Shown here one piece after another: positions 42,316 through 52,406 of a stretch of 52,770 nucleotides of DNA. Within the stretch, counting starts at the first letter, position 1. The number at the start of each line of letters is the position of its first letter. The stretch comes from Roseofilum acuticapitatum BLCC-M154 (GTDB taxonomy: Bacteria; Cyanobacteriota; Cyanobacteriia; Cyanobacteriales; Desertifilaceae). The translations under genes and the position numbers were made by a program. Where the stretch lies: the NCBI RefSeq assembly GCF_030068475.1, contig NZ_JAQOSP010000053.1:1-52770 (forward strand), in the 5' to 3' direction. The notes beneath the pieces are model-generated. The model was not told the DNA's origin. It worked only from the letters and a program-made list of their open reading frames with translations, and did no database searches.

Positions 42316-43710
42316 ATGAATGAAGAGCAAGAACACTCCGAGTCTCCTTCCTTATCTTTCCTAGACAGGATGGGTGAGTTTTTCCAATGGGATGTTTTGA
42401 ATACCACTTGGCAGACGGAAGTTTTGGCTGGGGCGACGACATTTATTACCATGGCTTATATTTTGGTCGTCAACCCGGACATTTTGTCGAATGCTGTTTT
42501 TTTACAAGAGAGTCGTGACTTATTCGGGGAGTTGGTAATCGCTACGGCCTTTTCGGCGGCGATCGCCTCTTTAGTGATGGGATGTTATGCCAAATATCCA
42601 TTTGCCCTAGCTCCAGGCATGGGATTAAACGCCTATTTTACCTTCTCCATTGTCCTCAGATTGGGAATTGATTGGCGGGTGGCCTTAACGGCGGTTTTCC
42701 TTGAAGGTCTCATTTTTATCGGCTTAACCCTCTCCAATATTCGCGCTCAGATTGTCACCGCAATTCCCGCTTGTATTAAGCACTCTACCTCGGCTGGGAT
42801 TGGTTTATTTATTACTTATATTGGTCTCAAAAACGGTGGTTTGATTGTGGCGAATGAGGTCACCACAACGGCTTTAGGAGAGTTAAGTAATCCTGTAGCA
42901 TTAATAGCGATCTTTGGTATCCTAATTACGGCTGCATTTGTGGCTCGCCGGATTCGTGGGGCCCTGTTGTTAGGGATTTTGGCCACAGCCGTTTTAGCCT
43001 GGATTTTGGGTGTTGCCCCCCTACCCAGTGGGGTTTTGGCCCTTCCTCAATGGCCTAGTGATTTGTTCGGTCAAGCGTTTGTGGGGTTATCTAACCTCAA
43101 TCAAATCCCCTTTTGGGATCTGTTGGCTATCCTGTTTGTATTGCTGTTTGTCGATTTATTTGATACCGTAGGAACCTTAGCCGGGATTGGCATGAAAGCC
43201 GGTTTGATTAATCAGCGCGGTGAGCTACCCCGTGCGAGCGAAGCGTTTATGGCCGATGCGGTGGGAACAACATTTGGAGCAATTTTAGGCACATCAACGG
43301 TCACCACTTATATTGAGTCAGCTTCAGGAATTTCTGAAGGGGGGCGATCGGGGTTTACGGCCGTGGTTGCAGCCCTATTCTTTGCCCTGTCGATCTTCTT
43401 TATTCCCCTAATTTCGGGTATTCCTCCCTTTGCTACTGCCCCCGCATTAGTCATTATTGGGGTACTAATGATGGGAAGTGTACGGTCAATTCATTGGGAC
43501 GATCCGGCGGAGTCTATCCCTTCGTTCTTGACGTTAGTCTTTATACCTTTTAGTTTTTCGATTGCTGAAGGGTTGGCGATCGGATTTATTACTTATCCCT
43601 TACTCAAATCTTTTCAAGGGAAAATGCACGAAGTTCGCCCTGCGGTATGGCTAATTGCAGTCATCTTTACCTTAAGGTTTGTGCTGATGGCTCTAGAGAT
43701 TGGGGGTTAG
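42316..43710 (+). CDS. NCS2-family purine permease (AzgA/GhxP-like)
   Basis: A 464-residue inner membrane transporter for adenine, guanine or hypoxanthine by proton symport. It has about 12-14 hydrophobic helices. Family motifs visible are EVLAGATTFITMAYILVVNP (about 35-54), the substrate-site region ALAPGMGLNAYFTF (about 97-110), the central LFVDLFDTVGTLAGIG (about 277-292) and GAILGTSTVTTYIESASGISEGGRSG (about 319-344). Which purine is used cannot be told from sequence. It is a single gene with a 252-nt upstream region that holds the tRNA-Pro-adjacent element and two hairpins. Confidence 0.93.
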   Translation: MNEEQEHSESPSLSFLDRMGEFFQWDVLNTTWQTEVLAGATTFITMAYILVVNPDILSNAVFLQESRDLFGELVIATAFSAAIASLVMGCYAKYPFALAPGMGLNAYFTFSIVLRLGIDWRVALTAVFLEGLIFIGLTLSNIRAQIVTAIPACIKHSTSAGIGLFITYIGLKNGGLIVANEVTTTALGELSNPVALIAIFGILITAAFVARRIRGALLLGILATAVLAWILGVAPLPSGVLALPQWPSDLFGQAFVGLSNLNQIPFWDLLAILFVLLFVDLFDTVGTLAGIGMKAGLINQRGELPRASEAFMADAVGTTFGAILGTSTVTTYIESASGISEGGRSGFTAVVAALFFALSIFFIPLISGIPPFATAPALVIIGVLMMGSVRSIHWDDPAESIPSFLTLVFIPFSFSIAEGLAIGFITYPLLKSFQGKMHEVRPAVWLIAVIFTLRFVLMALEIGG

Positions 43711-43820
43711 CTGTGGAATACCCAAGCATTTAAAGATATATTAATGAATTGTGGTAACTAACACTGGGGATAACCGGTATAATTGGCCCGTTCATCCATG
43801 GTTCGCTCAATAGTCCATCC

Positions 43821-44198
43821 ATGTCGAATTTACCCCCACTTACTGATGAAACCATTTGGGCGATCGTAGACGAAAGCCTACATAATAGCCTAGACGATCA
43901 AATCGTTAATGAATTAGTCTGGCATTATTTAGGCTATCGCTATAATCCGGAAAGCCAAACCTGGAATATCAGCCAAGTCATTGATGATTGGGGCGAAGTT
44001 TATCCTGAACCCCCAGATTTTATTGATTCCCGTCCAGCAACCCTTAAGCTAACTCGCTCTATTCCTCCAGAAAATAAACAGCTTCTGAAACAAGAATTAG
44101 GATTTAAGGGATATAAAATTGGCGAATTTGGGCCGCGACAAACTCGACGAGCAACGATGGCCAATTGGTTGCTCAGTTATCGTAAAATTCATCAGTAA
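43821..44198 (+). CDS. DUF1823 family protein
   Basis: A 125-residue soluble cyanobacterial protein of unknown function. It matches the family along its length: NLPPLTDETIWAIVDESL, VNELVWHYLGYRYNPESQTW, YPEPPDFIDSRPATLKLTRS, IPPENKQLLKQELGFKGYKI and FGPRQTRRATMANWLLSY. The strongly conserved basic and aromatic C-terminus suggests nucleic acid or protein binding, which is inference. It is a lone gene between the purine permease and a REC-kinase. Confidence 0.9.
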   Translation: MSNLPPLTDETIWAIVDESLHNSLDDQIVNELVWHYLGYRYNPESQTWNISQVIDDWGEVYPEPPDFIDSRPATLKLTRSIPPENKQLLKQELGFKGYKIGEFGPRQTRRATMANWLLSYRKIHQ

Positions 44199-44362
44199 AG
44201 AGAAGGTTTTCATCAAGTTACGTCAATTAGAGTTTTGATTCCCATGAAGGTGCATCTGGACTGGGGTAGCGTGAAATTATTCATGGTTTTAAGGTTGGAT
44301 GACTTTTCAGTGAATTATCTATGCTCACCCTCTAGCCTGAGATCTTAGATCCCTAATCTGAG

Positions 44363-45529
44363 ATGATAGATGTACCCTCTAAGCCCTATACCCACTCTCT
44401 GATGTCTTCGTTGATTCTCATTGTTGAGGAAGATCCTCCGTTAGCTCAAGAGTTAAGTTTATCGATCCAGCCGCCTTTAAGTGAGGCGATCGCTCCCCAT
44501 CAGTATGTCACTCAAACCGTCAGCGAGATTGCAGAACTGACAACAGAACAACCTCATCTGATTATTGTGGATGTCAACTGTGGGAACCTAAAACCGCTTG
44601 CTGAGGCGATCGCCTATCAAAAGGATTGCCCAGCTTACCCTCCGGCCATTTTAGCGATCAGTGCCTGCCGCCAATCGGATTTTATTACCCAAGTTTTAGA
44701 CATGGGGGCTGATGACTATTTACCCAAACCCATCCATCCTCAACTGCTCAACAAACGGATTGCCAGCTTACTATGCGTCTCTAATCCCCAAGATCGCTGC
44801 CTCATTGACCCTTATTTAAACCAAGCCTTAAATCACCTACAAGCGCTCAATGAGCTAAAATCCCGCATTATTACCACCATTTCCCATGAATATCGAACCC
44901 CCCTCACCACCATTGGGTTATCTGTGGGGATGCTAGAGCGCTATCGAGATAAATGGGATAAGCAAAAGCAGGATAAGCATTTTGACCGCATTCATAAAGC
45001 CATTAACCATATGACCAGCCTCTTAGAGGATATCCTGTTTATCAAGGATGCGGATTTTGGCTTGCTGGAATTTAACCCCACAGTCGTAGAGGTGATTCCC
45101 CTATTTGAACAAGTCATCGCCAGAATGAAGGCGATCGCCGGTTCCCAATATTCCCTAGAATTTCTCCCCCAAGACTGCGTAACCTCCTGGACGCTCGATA
45201 GTAGCTTAATCGAACAAATGCTCGTTCATTTACTCTCCAATGCCATAAAATATTCTCCCCAGGGGAGTAAAGTATTTATTCGTGTCCGATGTCTGAGCAA
45301 TACCATTGAATTTCAGATCCAAGATCAAGGCATTGGCATACCCGAATCCGAACAACAGCATCTCTTTGAATCCTTTCATCGCGGCAGCAATATTGGCAAT
45401 ATTGGCGGAACCGGCCTCGGTCTTTCCATCGTTAAAAAATGTGTTGACTTACACAATGGAACCATTCATATTGATAGCCAACTCAACCAAGGAACCACCT
45501 TTACCATTACCTTACCCGCTAGACCCTAA
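44363..45529 (+). CDS. Receiver-histidine kinase with ISHEYRTPL H-box
   Basis: A 388-residue soluble protein. The receiver (VEEDPP, phospho-acceptor Asp70 in IIVDVNCG, YLPKP) is diverged, with little of the usual MPxxDG after the Asp. HisKA follows with TISHEYRTPLTTIG (His175), then HATPase with HLLSNAIKYSP, DQGIGIPE and GGTGLGLSIVKKC. It ends with SQLNQGTTFTITLP. The alternative ATG at 44402 (MSSLILIVEEDPP) removes an untypical 13-residue leader. The tail overlaps the convergent patD-like gene by 4 nt. This type usually reads phosphoryl groups from other kinases and relays them; the partner is unknown. Confidence 0.9.
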   Translation: MIDVPSKPYTHSLMSSLILIVEEDPPLAQELSLSIQPPLSEAIAPHQYVTQTVSEIAELTTEQPHLIIVDVNCGNLKPLAEAIAYQKDCPAYPPAILAISACRQSDFITQVLDMGADDYLPKPIHPQLLNKRIASLLCVSNPQDRCLIDPYLNQALNHLQALNELKSRIITTISHEYRTPLTTIGLSVGMLERYRDKWDKQKQDKHFDRIHKAINHMTSLLEDILFIKDADFGLLEFNPTVVEVIPLFEQVIARMKAIAGSQYSLEFLPQDCVTSWTLDSSLIEQMLVHLLSNAIKYSPQGSKVFIRVRCLSNTIEFQIQDQGIGIPESEQQHLFESFHRGSNIGNIGGTGLGLSIVKKCVDLHNGTIHIDSQLNQGTTFTITLPARP

Positions 45530-45888
45530 TCCTCAATTCCCAAAATCATCTCGCTATAGCGAATCAGCGCCTGAGTATAATTACTAATTTTCTTTTTTCT
45601 CTGCTCTTTCGCCAATTTTTGGTGACTAATTTGGTAAAATGTAATTTCAGTTACCAATAATTTCATCTGTTTATGCATCTCCGTGTGAATCGACTGCCAA
45701 GCCATCCCCATGGGGGGATCGACTCCATCCCCAGCCAAGGGTGCAATCTGTTGCCCAAAAAAATCCTCAGCCTCCTGACTAGCTGAAATGAATCGGTCTG
45801 GAGTTGTCTCAGTTGTGGACAAAATTAAAACTTTATTTAAAATTTCCAGAAAATTCTGGTAAATCTGTACATGCTCTTTAGATAACAT
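45526..45888 (-). CDS. patD: PatD-like protein (heterocyst frequency control family)
   Basis: A 120-residue, helical, soluble protein resembling PatD, which limits heterocyst frequency in Anabaena. The pattern that recalls the family is a regular helix with YQNFLEILNKVL, an acidic AEDFFGQQIAPLA (about 41-53), and the long helix AWQSIHTEMHKQMKLLVTEITFYQ (about 63-86). It ends with LIRYSEMILGIED. Recognition is by overall resemblance only, not by a decisive motif, so another small helical protein is possible. It is convergent with the REC-kinase at 44363 and about 150 nt from the divergent (p)ppGpp synthetase. Confidence 0.6.
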   Translation of the reverse strand: MLSKEHVQIYQNFLEILNKVLILSTTETTPDRFISASQEAEDFFGQQIAPLAGDGVDPPMGMAWQSIHTEMHKQMKLLVTEITFYQISHQKLAKEQRKKKISNYTQALIRYSEMILGIED

Positions 45889-46104
45889 ACAGGTATTTCA
45901 TCCCCTCGCTTTTTTAGAGGTGTAAAGTTATATTATTCAATAACAGAGGCTTAGAGGTAACCTGACATCAGGGTAAACTTCTGCATTAACTCCACCACCA
46001 GCTATTTGCCATTACTATAATCCTCATCTCGTAATCTGGAGACCTTGGACGATTTCGAGAGCAGATTGGCTATTCTATCGATCATCCCCAAACATCCACC
46101 CGCT

Positions 46105-48393
46105 ATGAAAACCATCATCGAATCCAACTCCCTCGATCTAACCCTTCCCAACTGGTTAACCGCCTGTTTAACCCCAGAGCAAGTGGTCATTGATCCCCCT
46201 CCTATTTGTCAAGCCCCGCAAGATCAGCGCTTAATTCGAGAAGCCTTTGAATTTGCCTATCAACTCCATCAAGGGCAATACCGCAAATCAGGAGAAGCTT
46301 ATATTTCCCATCCCGTCGCAGTCGCCGGATTATTGCGCGAATTGGGGGGAAGTGCCCCCATGATTGCGGCTGGTTTCCTCCATGATGTGGTGGAGGATAC
46401 CGATGTTACCCCAGAAGAACTCGAAGAGCGATTTGGCTCAGAAGTGCGCCACTTGGTGGAAGGAGTAACGAAGCTGTCTAAATTTAAGTTTTCCAGCAAA
46501 ACTGAACGGCAAGCCGAAAATTTTCGGCGCATGTTTTTAGCCATGGCTCAAGATATTCGCGTGATCGTGGTGAAGTTAGCTGACCGACTTCATAACATGC
46601 GAACCCTAGAATTTATGAAGGAGGATAAACAACGGGCGATCGCCTTAGAAACCCGTGAAATCTTTGCTCCCTTAGCCAATCGTTTGGGAATTGGGCGGAT
46701 TAAATGGGAATTAGAAGACCTGTCCTTTAAGTATTTAGAACCGCTTTCCTATCGGGAGGTTCAAGCCCTAGTTGCAGAAAAGCGTACAGACCGGGAAATG
46801 CGCCTGGACAATGTGATTGAAATTCTCCAGATTCGCCTGGAACAAATTGGGATCTCTAACGTAGAAATTAGTGGCCGTCCCAAACATCTGTATGGCATTT
46901 ATCGCAAAATGCAACAGCAGCAAAAGGAATTTCATGAAATCTTCGATATTGCCGGGATTCGCATGATTACCCAAAGCCACGATCAATGCTATCGGGCTTT
47001 GGCGATCGTGCATGACTCCTTCCGACCAATCCCCGGTCGATTTAAGGACTATATTGGCCTGCCCAAACCTAACCGCTACCAATCCTTGCATACGGGAGTG
47101 ATTGGCCCTACAGGACGGCCCCTAGAAGTGCAAATCCGTACCCAGGAAATGCATCAGGTGGCCGAATATGGGATTGCGGCCCATTGGAAATATAAGGAAG
47201 GGGGATCGAATTATAGCCAAATGACCGATGCGGATGAAAAATTCACTTGGCTGCGTCAACTGCTGGATTGGCAAAATGATCTCAAGGATGCTCAGGAATA
47301 TTTGGAGAGCATCAAGGATAATCTATTTGAAGATGATGTGTATGTCTTCACGCCCCGTGGGGATGTGCTATCCCTGACTTCGGGATCGTCAACGGTGGAT
47401 TTTGCCTACCGCATTCACTCGGAAGTGGGCAACCATTGCGCGGGAGCAAGGGTGAATGGGCGTATGGTTCCTTTAAGTACGGTGTTGAAAAATGGCGATA
47501 TTGTGGAAGTTTTGACGCAAAAAAATAGCCATCCTAGTTTAGATTGGCTTAATTTTGTCAAGACCGCAGGGGCAAGGAACCGAATTCGTCAATGGTACAA
47601 GCGATCGCATCGAGACGAAAATGTGGCTAGAGGTCGGGAACTGTTGGAAAAAGAAATGGGCAAATCGGGATTTGAGGCTTTGCTGAAATCTCAACCCATG
47701 CACTGGGTGGTCGAACGGTGTAATTATCATTCAGTTGACGATCTGTTGGCGGCTTTGGGATATGGTGAGCTGACCCTAAATTTGGTGGTGAACCGTTTGC
47801 GGGATGCCATTCGTGCCACTCAACCCCTGGAACCCGATCGCAAATCAAGTCTTAAGGGTGAGGCCGTGATTCCCTCTTCCTCTTCTGCCTCATCTGCTGC
47901 TGCTGGGGATCAGAGTTCTCCGATTGTGGGGATTGAAGGTTTACTCTATTATCTGGCTGGATGTTGTAATCCCATTCCCGGAGAGTTGATTATTGGGGTG
48001 GTGACCAGGGGACGGGGGATTTCGATTCATCGCCAAGGCTGTCATAATGTGGAGCATGTGGAGGGCGATCGCCTGATCCCGGTTAGTTGGAATGGCAAAA
48101 ATCATAAAACAACCCCCACTCCCATGACTTATATTGTGCAAGTGCAAATCCAAACCATTGACCGGGTAGGCATTCTCAAGGATATTCTTTCGCGGTTAAG
48201 CGACCAAGGGATTAACGTGCGGAATGTGGACGTGAAAACCCAGACCGGAAAACCGGCCGTGATTAATCTGGGGATGGAAATTCGCGATCGCCCCCAACTC
48301 GAATCGGTGTTTACTCAAATTCGTAATATGAGTGATATTCTCAATATTCGTCGTTTGGGACAAGCCGAAGATGCTCATCCTGAGTCAGAATAG
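46105..48393 (+). CDS. spoT: Bifunctional (p)ppGpp synthetase/hydrolase
   Basis: A RelA/SpoT homologue that makes and degrades (p)ppGpp for the stringent response. From ATG 46105 it is 762 residues; a TTG at 46045 is an unlikely earlier start. The HD hydrolase domain (about 40-190) has HPVAVAGLL and LHDVVEDTD (His93, Asp94). The synthetase domain has GRFKDYIGLPKPNRYQSLHT (about 311-330), whose R-x-K-D motif (312-315) marks a bifunctional rather than RelA-type enzyme. The TGS region (VYVFTPRGDVLSL, VDFAYRIHSEVG) and a C-terminal ACT domain (DRVGILKDILSRLSDQGINV) follow. All catalytic residues are intact. The weak start-site context leaves some doubt about the first residues. Confidence 0.94.
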   Translation: MKTIIESNSLDLTLPNWLTACLTPEQVVIDPPPICQAPQDQRLIREAFEFAYQLHQGQYRKSGEAYISHPVAVAGLLRELGGSAPMIAAGFLHDVVEDTDVTPEELEERFGSEVRHLVEGVTKLSKFKFSSKTERQAENFRRMFLAMAQDIRVIVVKLADRLHNMRTLEFMKEDKQRAIALETREIFAPLANRLGIGRIKWELEDLSFKYLEPLSYREVQALVAEKRTDREMRLDNVIEILQIRLEQIGISNVEISGRPKHLYGIYRKMQQQQKEFHEIFDIAGIRMITQSHDQCYRALAIVHDSFRPIPGRFKDYIGLPKPNRYQSLHTGVIGPTGRPLEVQIRTQEMHQVAEYGIAAHWKYKEGGSNYSQMTDADEKFTWLRQLLDWQNDLKDAQEYLESIKDNLFEDDVYVFTPRGDVLSLTSGSSTVDFAYRIHSEVGNHCAGARVNGRMVPLSTVLKNGDIVEVLTQKNSHPSLDWLNFVKTAGARNRIRQWYKRSHRDENVARGRELLEKEMGKSGFEALLKSQPMHWVVERCNYHSVDDLLAALGYGELTLNLVVNRLRDAIRATQPLEPDRKSSLKGEAVIPSSSSASSAAAGDQSSPIVGIEGLLYYLAGCCNPIPGELIIGVVTRGRGISIHRQGCHNVEHVEGDRLIPVSWNGKNHKTTPTPMTYIVQVQIQTIDRVGILKDILSRLSDQGINVRNVDVKTQTGKPAVINLGMEIRDRPQLESVFTQIRNMSDILNIRRLGQAEDAHPESE

Positions 48394-48418
48394 ATAAGGG
48401 AAATCATGAGGAGCAGCG

Positions 48419-49864
48419 ATGATAGACAGGGTAGATAACAATCCTTTTCAGAGTTTGAACACTGAAAGTGCCCTAGAAAATTTAGGGGATGATTATTACG
48501 ATCTCGTGTCAGCCGCCCAATTTCCTCAGCATATTCTCCGATGGCGTAATGACGATCTCTTACCCCAAATGGGACTCGATCCCCAACAGGTGAGCGATCG
48601 CCACTTTATCGACTTTTTCGGTAAATTTAACAGCTCTCTCCCCTGTTTAGCCCTCAGATACCATGGCTATCAATTTGGAGAATACAACCCCTGGTTAGGC
48701 GATGGTCGGGGGTTTTTGTATGGCCAAGTGCGAGCAGTGGATGGCCAACTCTATGATTTTGGCACAAAAGGATCGGGCATGACTCCCTATTCCAGAGGCG
48801 CAGATGGCCGGTTAACTCTCAAGGGGGGAGTGCGAGAAGTCTTAGCCGGGGAAATGCTGCACCGCTTGGGGGTTACCACCTCACGCTGTTTGAGTTTAAT
48901 TGAAACCGGAGAGTCTTTATGGCGAGGGGATGAACCCTCTCCGACGCGATCCTGTGTCATGGTACGCTGGAGTCGCTCCCATATTCGCTTTGGCACATTT
49001 GAAAGATTGCGCTATTTCGAGCGATCGGACTTAATTACCAAACTCCTAGATCATGTCATCGAACAGTATTATCCCGCTCCCTTCCCCCTAGTCAAGCCTG
49101 AACCCTCACCAGAGCGCTACATCCGATTTTACGATCAATTAGTGCAACGGGTCGCCCAACTCGCCGCCCAATGGATGGCCGCAGGCTTTTGTCATGGAGT
49201 CTTAAATACCGATAATATGTCCATTACCGGTGAAAGTTTCGACTATGGCCCCTATGGCTTCATTCCCCACTACGACCCCAATTTTACCGCCGCCTATTTT
49301 GATTATTCCGGACGCTACAGCTATGGCAATCAACCCCTGGTTTGTCAGCTCAATTTAGAACTGCTCAGTGTCGCTCTGGGTAAAGTGATCCCTAAATCGG
49401 CCATGCAAGAGAGTTTAGATCAATTCAATGTTCATTATGAACAGGCTTATCAGCAGTTGATGTTACGTCGCTTAGGCTTAGAACCCAATCGAATCGAGGC
49501 AAAAGAAGCACAGGAGTTAATCGAGTTAACGCTCAAATTACTCAAAGATACCCAGAAAGGATACCCTCAATTTTTTAGCGGTCTCCGGGATCACTTCGAT
49601 CCCAGTTGGTTACAACAGGTCGATGCAATTCCCAATTGGTCTAGTGCTGGCCCCAGTTCAATTTGGCAAGCTTGGAAAATATTGTATCATAGGGTATTAA
49701 CTCAAAACTCGGAGGAACAGGTAGTCAAAATTGGCGATCGCCTACAAAAAGCTAATCCCCAAGTCCATCTCTTACGTCCAGAAATTGAAACCATTTGGAA
49801 CGCAATTATGATCGATGATAATTGGAAGCCATTTCTACAATTTTTACAAAATATAAATCGATAG
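48419..49864 (+). CDS. selO: Protein adenylyltransferase SelO (YdiU)
   Basis: A pseudokinase-fold enzyme that transfers AMP from ATP to Ser, Thr or Tyr of target proteins, linked to redox homeostasis. The 481-residue product is the usual bacterial length. It has the flipped-ATP site motifs [24 protein letters not shown] (about 115-138), [11 protein letters not shown], the [14 protein letters not shown] segment (about 260-273) with Asn and Asp, and FDYGPYGF (about 275-282). It lacks any C-terminal selenocysteine or cysteine tail. It starts 26 nt after the spoT stop, probably in the same transcript, suggesting a stress-linked pair; that functional link is inference. Confidence 0.93.
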   Translation: MIDRVDNNPFQSLNTESALENLGDDYYDLVSAAQFPQHILRWRNDDLLPQMGLDPQQVSDRHFIDFFGKFNSSLPCLALRYHGYQFGEYNPWLGDGRGFLYGQVRAVDGQLYDFGTKGSGMTPYSRGADGRLTLKGGVREVLAGEMLHRLGVTTSRCLSLIETGESLWRGDEPSPTRSCVMVRWSRSHIRFGTFERLRYFERSDLITKLLDHVIEQYYPAPFPLVKPEPSPERYIRFYDQLVQRVAQLAAQWMAAGFCHGVLNTDNMSITGESFDYGPYGFIPHYDPNFTAAYFDYSGRYSYGNQPLVCQLNLELLSVALGKVIPKSAMQESLDQFNVHYEQAYQQLMLRRLGLEPNRIEAKEAQELIELTLKLLKDTQKGYPQFFSGLRDHFDPSWLQQVDAIPNWSSAGPSSIWQAWKILYHRVLTQNSEEQVVKIGDRLQKANPQVHLLRPEIETIWNAIMIDDNWKPFLQFLQNINR

Positions 49865-49933
49865 TATCCACTCTAGCCTACATAGTCTGCTGATTATGCA
49901 CTCAAAACAATATTGTTTTCAAGCCTTTTTATC

Positions 49934-52207
49934 ATGATGCGCTTATTGGAAAAAAGCCTCCTAAGAAAGATCGCAGTTTATTATTCTGGCCTCTCATTTT
50001 TGATTCTCATATTAGTTGCCAGCAGTGCTTATATCCTAGCCCGTTCTTCCCTCAAACAATCCGTAATCAATCAGCTTGGTTTAGCCGTTTCACTCAAAGA
50101 GAATGAAATTAATCAATGGTTCTTGCTGCAACTTCAGGATGTCTTTCTATTATCAAAATTACCAGAATCAACTCAAAAAATAGATGCATTAATAAACTTG
50201 AGGCAATCCATTTTTGTCATCGAAGAGTCTGATGATTATGAATACATAAAATACTATTCAGAAATCAAAGATATCCTCAATAAAGTTACTGAACTAAAAT
50301 CCAATATAAAAATTGCTTCTGTTGTGAGCAATCAAGGAATTGTTCTGATTTCAACTAATCCTCTACTCGAAAAAACATACCAGCCATTAGGTCATTTAAC
50401 AACTTATATCACTGACCCAAAGTCTCCCATTAATCCCATATTTTATAACTCTATTATTACTCAAAATAAAGCGATTACATTTGTTACTCCAGTCTACAAT
50501 CAAGACAATATAAAAATTGCCTATATTTCCATAGAGTTAGACTTGGGTGAAATAGACAATTTTTTGCATAATAGCAACGATTATGAGCAAGATCAAAAGA
50601 TTTACTTGGTTGGTCGAATTGGCGGGCAAAACACATTTGTAAACTCCCTGACTTTACAAGAAAAAAAACTTGATTTTGTTGATAGTTTTGCCATTGATAC
50701 TGTTCTTGAAGGAAAAAATGGCTCAGGCTTATATATTAATCACCAAAACATTCCAGTCTTAGGATTGTATCGGTGGATTGAAGACAAAAATATGGGTTTA
50801 GTGGCTGAAATAACTCAAAAACAAGCCTTCAGTTTAGCCGAAAACCTCGCTCGTCAAATCTTTTTAATTGGTTGTTTTTTATTGATTGTCATATTATTCA
50901 TTGTTTATTGGATTTCTCGTAAATTAGTACAGCCACTGACTGAAATATCCGAAGCAGCTATAAAAGTTTCTCAAGGTAATTTGAATTGTCATGTACCTGT
51001 ATTGAGTAAAGATGAACTCGGTACACTAGCGATGAGTTTTAATATCATGACCGAAAAACTCAATCACTCTTTCCATGAATTAGAGCTAATGAATCAAGAG
51101 TTGCAAATTAAAATCGATCAACTGAAGACCGCTAATCAGATTGCTGAAAAAGCGAATCAAGTTAAGAGTGAGTTCATTAGCCAAATGAGTCATGAATTAA
51201 GAACTCCTTTGAATAGTATTTTGGGATTTAGCCAAATTCTAGATGAAGATCATGAGATATCTGATGGTAAAAAGCATTTTGTTCAAGGAATTTTAGCCAG
51301 TGGTTACAAGTTATTGGAATTAATTAATAATGTCATTTCTCTATGTAACCAAGATCAAAAAGAAGAATCTTTAGCCCTCAGTGTTGTAGCAGTTGATGAT
51401 GTCCTTCATGAAGTTATAGATCGATTTAGAGGTCAATTGAAAAGTTTAAACTTGTCTCTAACTTACCACCTAGAACCGAAGGTTCCGCAGTATATCCAAA
51501 CGGATGTTTATGGTTTGACAAACATATTAAAGCATTTAGTTGATAATGCGGTTAAGTTTACCCCTGAAGGTCAAATCACCATCAAAGTCAATTTGTTGTC
51601 TGGAGATAACATCGATCGCTTATCAGCTAAGATGCCCAGTTATTTAACGTTTAATTCAACCCCAGTTGATTGGCTTCAATGGGAAATTGAAGATACAGGG
51701 TGTGGCATTAAACCGGAAGAATGGGAAAATTTATTTCAACCTTTTTCCCGTCATGTGAAGACGGGAGGATTTCAGGAGGGAATGGGATTAGGATTACCTT
51801 TGTGCAAGAAGTTAGTGGATCAAATGGGGGGTGAAATTCAATTGGAGAGTCAAGTTGGGATAGGCACTAAGGTTAGCATTGTTTTACCCTCCCCAAAATT
51901 AGATGCTGAGGTAGAACTTCATTTAAGTCAGACGAGACTCTCCAATACAGAACCCCAAAGTGTGAGTAGAGTGAGTGGTTCTATCGAATCTTGGAATACT
52001 CTGAAAACAGGTGTTGAATCTCTTTCTGAGGTTTGGCTTAAAAAAATGCATCAAGCTTGTTGTGAAGCGGACGATCAGAAGGTGATGGAATTGCTGGATG
52101 AGTTACCAGAGTCTGAATTGGCTAAACAGGGGATGAGTGAATTGGCTCAAAATTATCGATTAGATAAAATTTTGGAATTGGTTGAACCTTTGGTTATTAA
52201 GAATTAG
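49934..52207 (+). CDS. Membrane sensor histidine kinase with extracytoplasmic Cache-like domain
   Basis: Read from ATG 49934, the 757-residue product has a transmembrane helix at about 15-38 and an extracytoplasmic sensor (about 40-315) of Cache type (LVAEITQKQAFSLAENLARQIF near its end). The second helix is at about 318-340. HAMP (about 342-395), a coiled coil, HisKA with SQMSHELRTPLNS (His420), HATPase with HLVDNAVKFTPEG, EDTGCGIKPE and GMGLGLPLCK follow. A C-terminal helical region (about 680-755, HQACCEADDQKVMELLDELPE) recalls the tail of the kinase at 10364. There is no receiver, so it needs an external response regulator. TTG 49913 and ATG 49937 are alternative starts. Confidence 0.9.
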   Translation: MMRLLEKSLLRKIAVYYSGLSFLILILVASSAYILARSSLKQSVINQLGLAVSLKENEINQWFLLQLQDVFLLSKLPESTQKIDALINLRQSIFVIEESDDYEYIKYYSEIKDILNKVTELKSNIKIASVVSNQGIVLISTNPLLEKTYQPLGHLTTYITDPKSPINPIFYNSIITQNKAITFVTPVYNQDNIKIAYISIELDLGEIDNFLHNSNDYEQDQKIYLVGRIGGQNTFVNSLTLQEKKLDFVDSFAIDTVLEGKNGSGLYINHQNIPVLGLYRWIEDKNMGLVAEITQKQAFSLAENLARQIFLIGCFLLIVILFIVYWISRKLVQPLTEISEAAIKVSQGNLNCHVPVLSKDELGTLAMSFNIMTEKLNHSFHELELMNQELQIKIDQLKTANQIAEKANQVKSEFISQMSHELRTPLNSILGFSQILDEDHEISDGKKHFVQGILASGYKLLELINNVISLCNQDQKEESLALSVVAVDDVLHEVIDRFRGQLKSLNLSLTYHLEPKVPQYIQTDVYGLTNILKHLVDNAVKFTPEGQITIKVNLLSGDNIDRLSAKMPSYLTFNSTPVDWLQWEIEDTGCGIKPEEWENLFQPFSRHVKTGGFQEGMGLGLPLCKKLVDQMGGEIQLESQVGIGTKVSIVLPSPKLDAEVELHLSQTRLSNTEPQSVSRVSGSIESWNTLKTGVESLSEVWLKKMHQACCEADDQKVMELLDELPESELAKQGMSELAQNYRLDKILELVEPLVIKN

Positions 52208-52391
52208 GGGGTTGGCGGTGTTGAACGCGATCGCGCCATACCTGAAATCCTAGCTCAACCAATCCTCCGATCGCCGCTCCCCACACAAAAGTAGACCCAC
52301 TGGCTCGATCCCAAAAACCCATGGAGCCATAGGCTAAACAGGCTGTAATCACCGCATTGCGAAGAATTCGAGTCCAATCTAAAGTTTTCAT
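52197..52391 (-). CDS. Small membrane protein, 64 residues
   Basis: From ATG 52391 (MKTLDWTRILRNAVITACLA) the product has one or two hydrophobic segments: about 10-24 and SGSTFVWGAAIGGLVELGFQ (about 32-51), then a basic tail WRDRVQHRQPPNS. A more upstream start at 52406 is possible. It overlaps the end of the kinase gene by 11 nt, tail to tail. No family is recognised; the amphipathic basic N-terminus and composition look like a real membrane peptide. Confidence 0.5.
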   Translation of the reverse strand: MKTLDWTRILRNAVITACLAYGSMGFWDRASGSTFVWGAAIGGLVELGFQVWRDRVQHRQPPNS

Positions 52392-52406
52392 CAAAACAAG
52401 GTGCAA

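Noticed and set aside
44363-45888. Linkage of the REC-kinase and patD-like gene as one operon
   Set aside because: They are convergent and overlap by only 4 nt at their ends.
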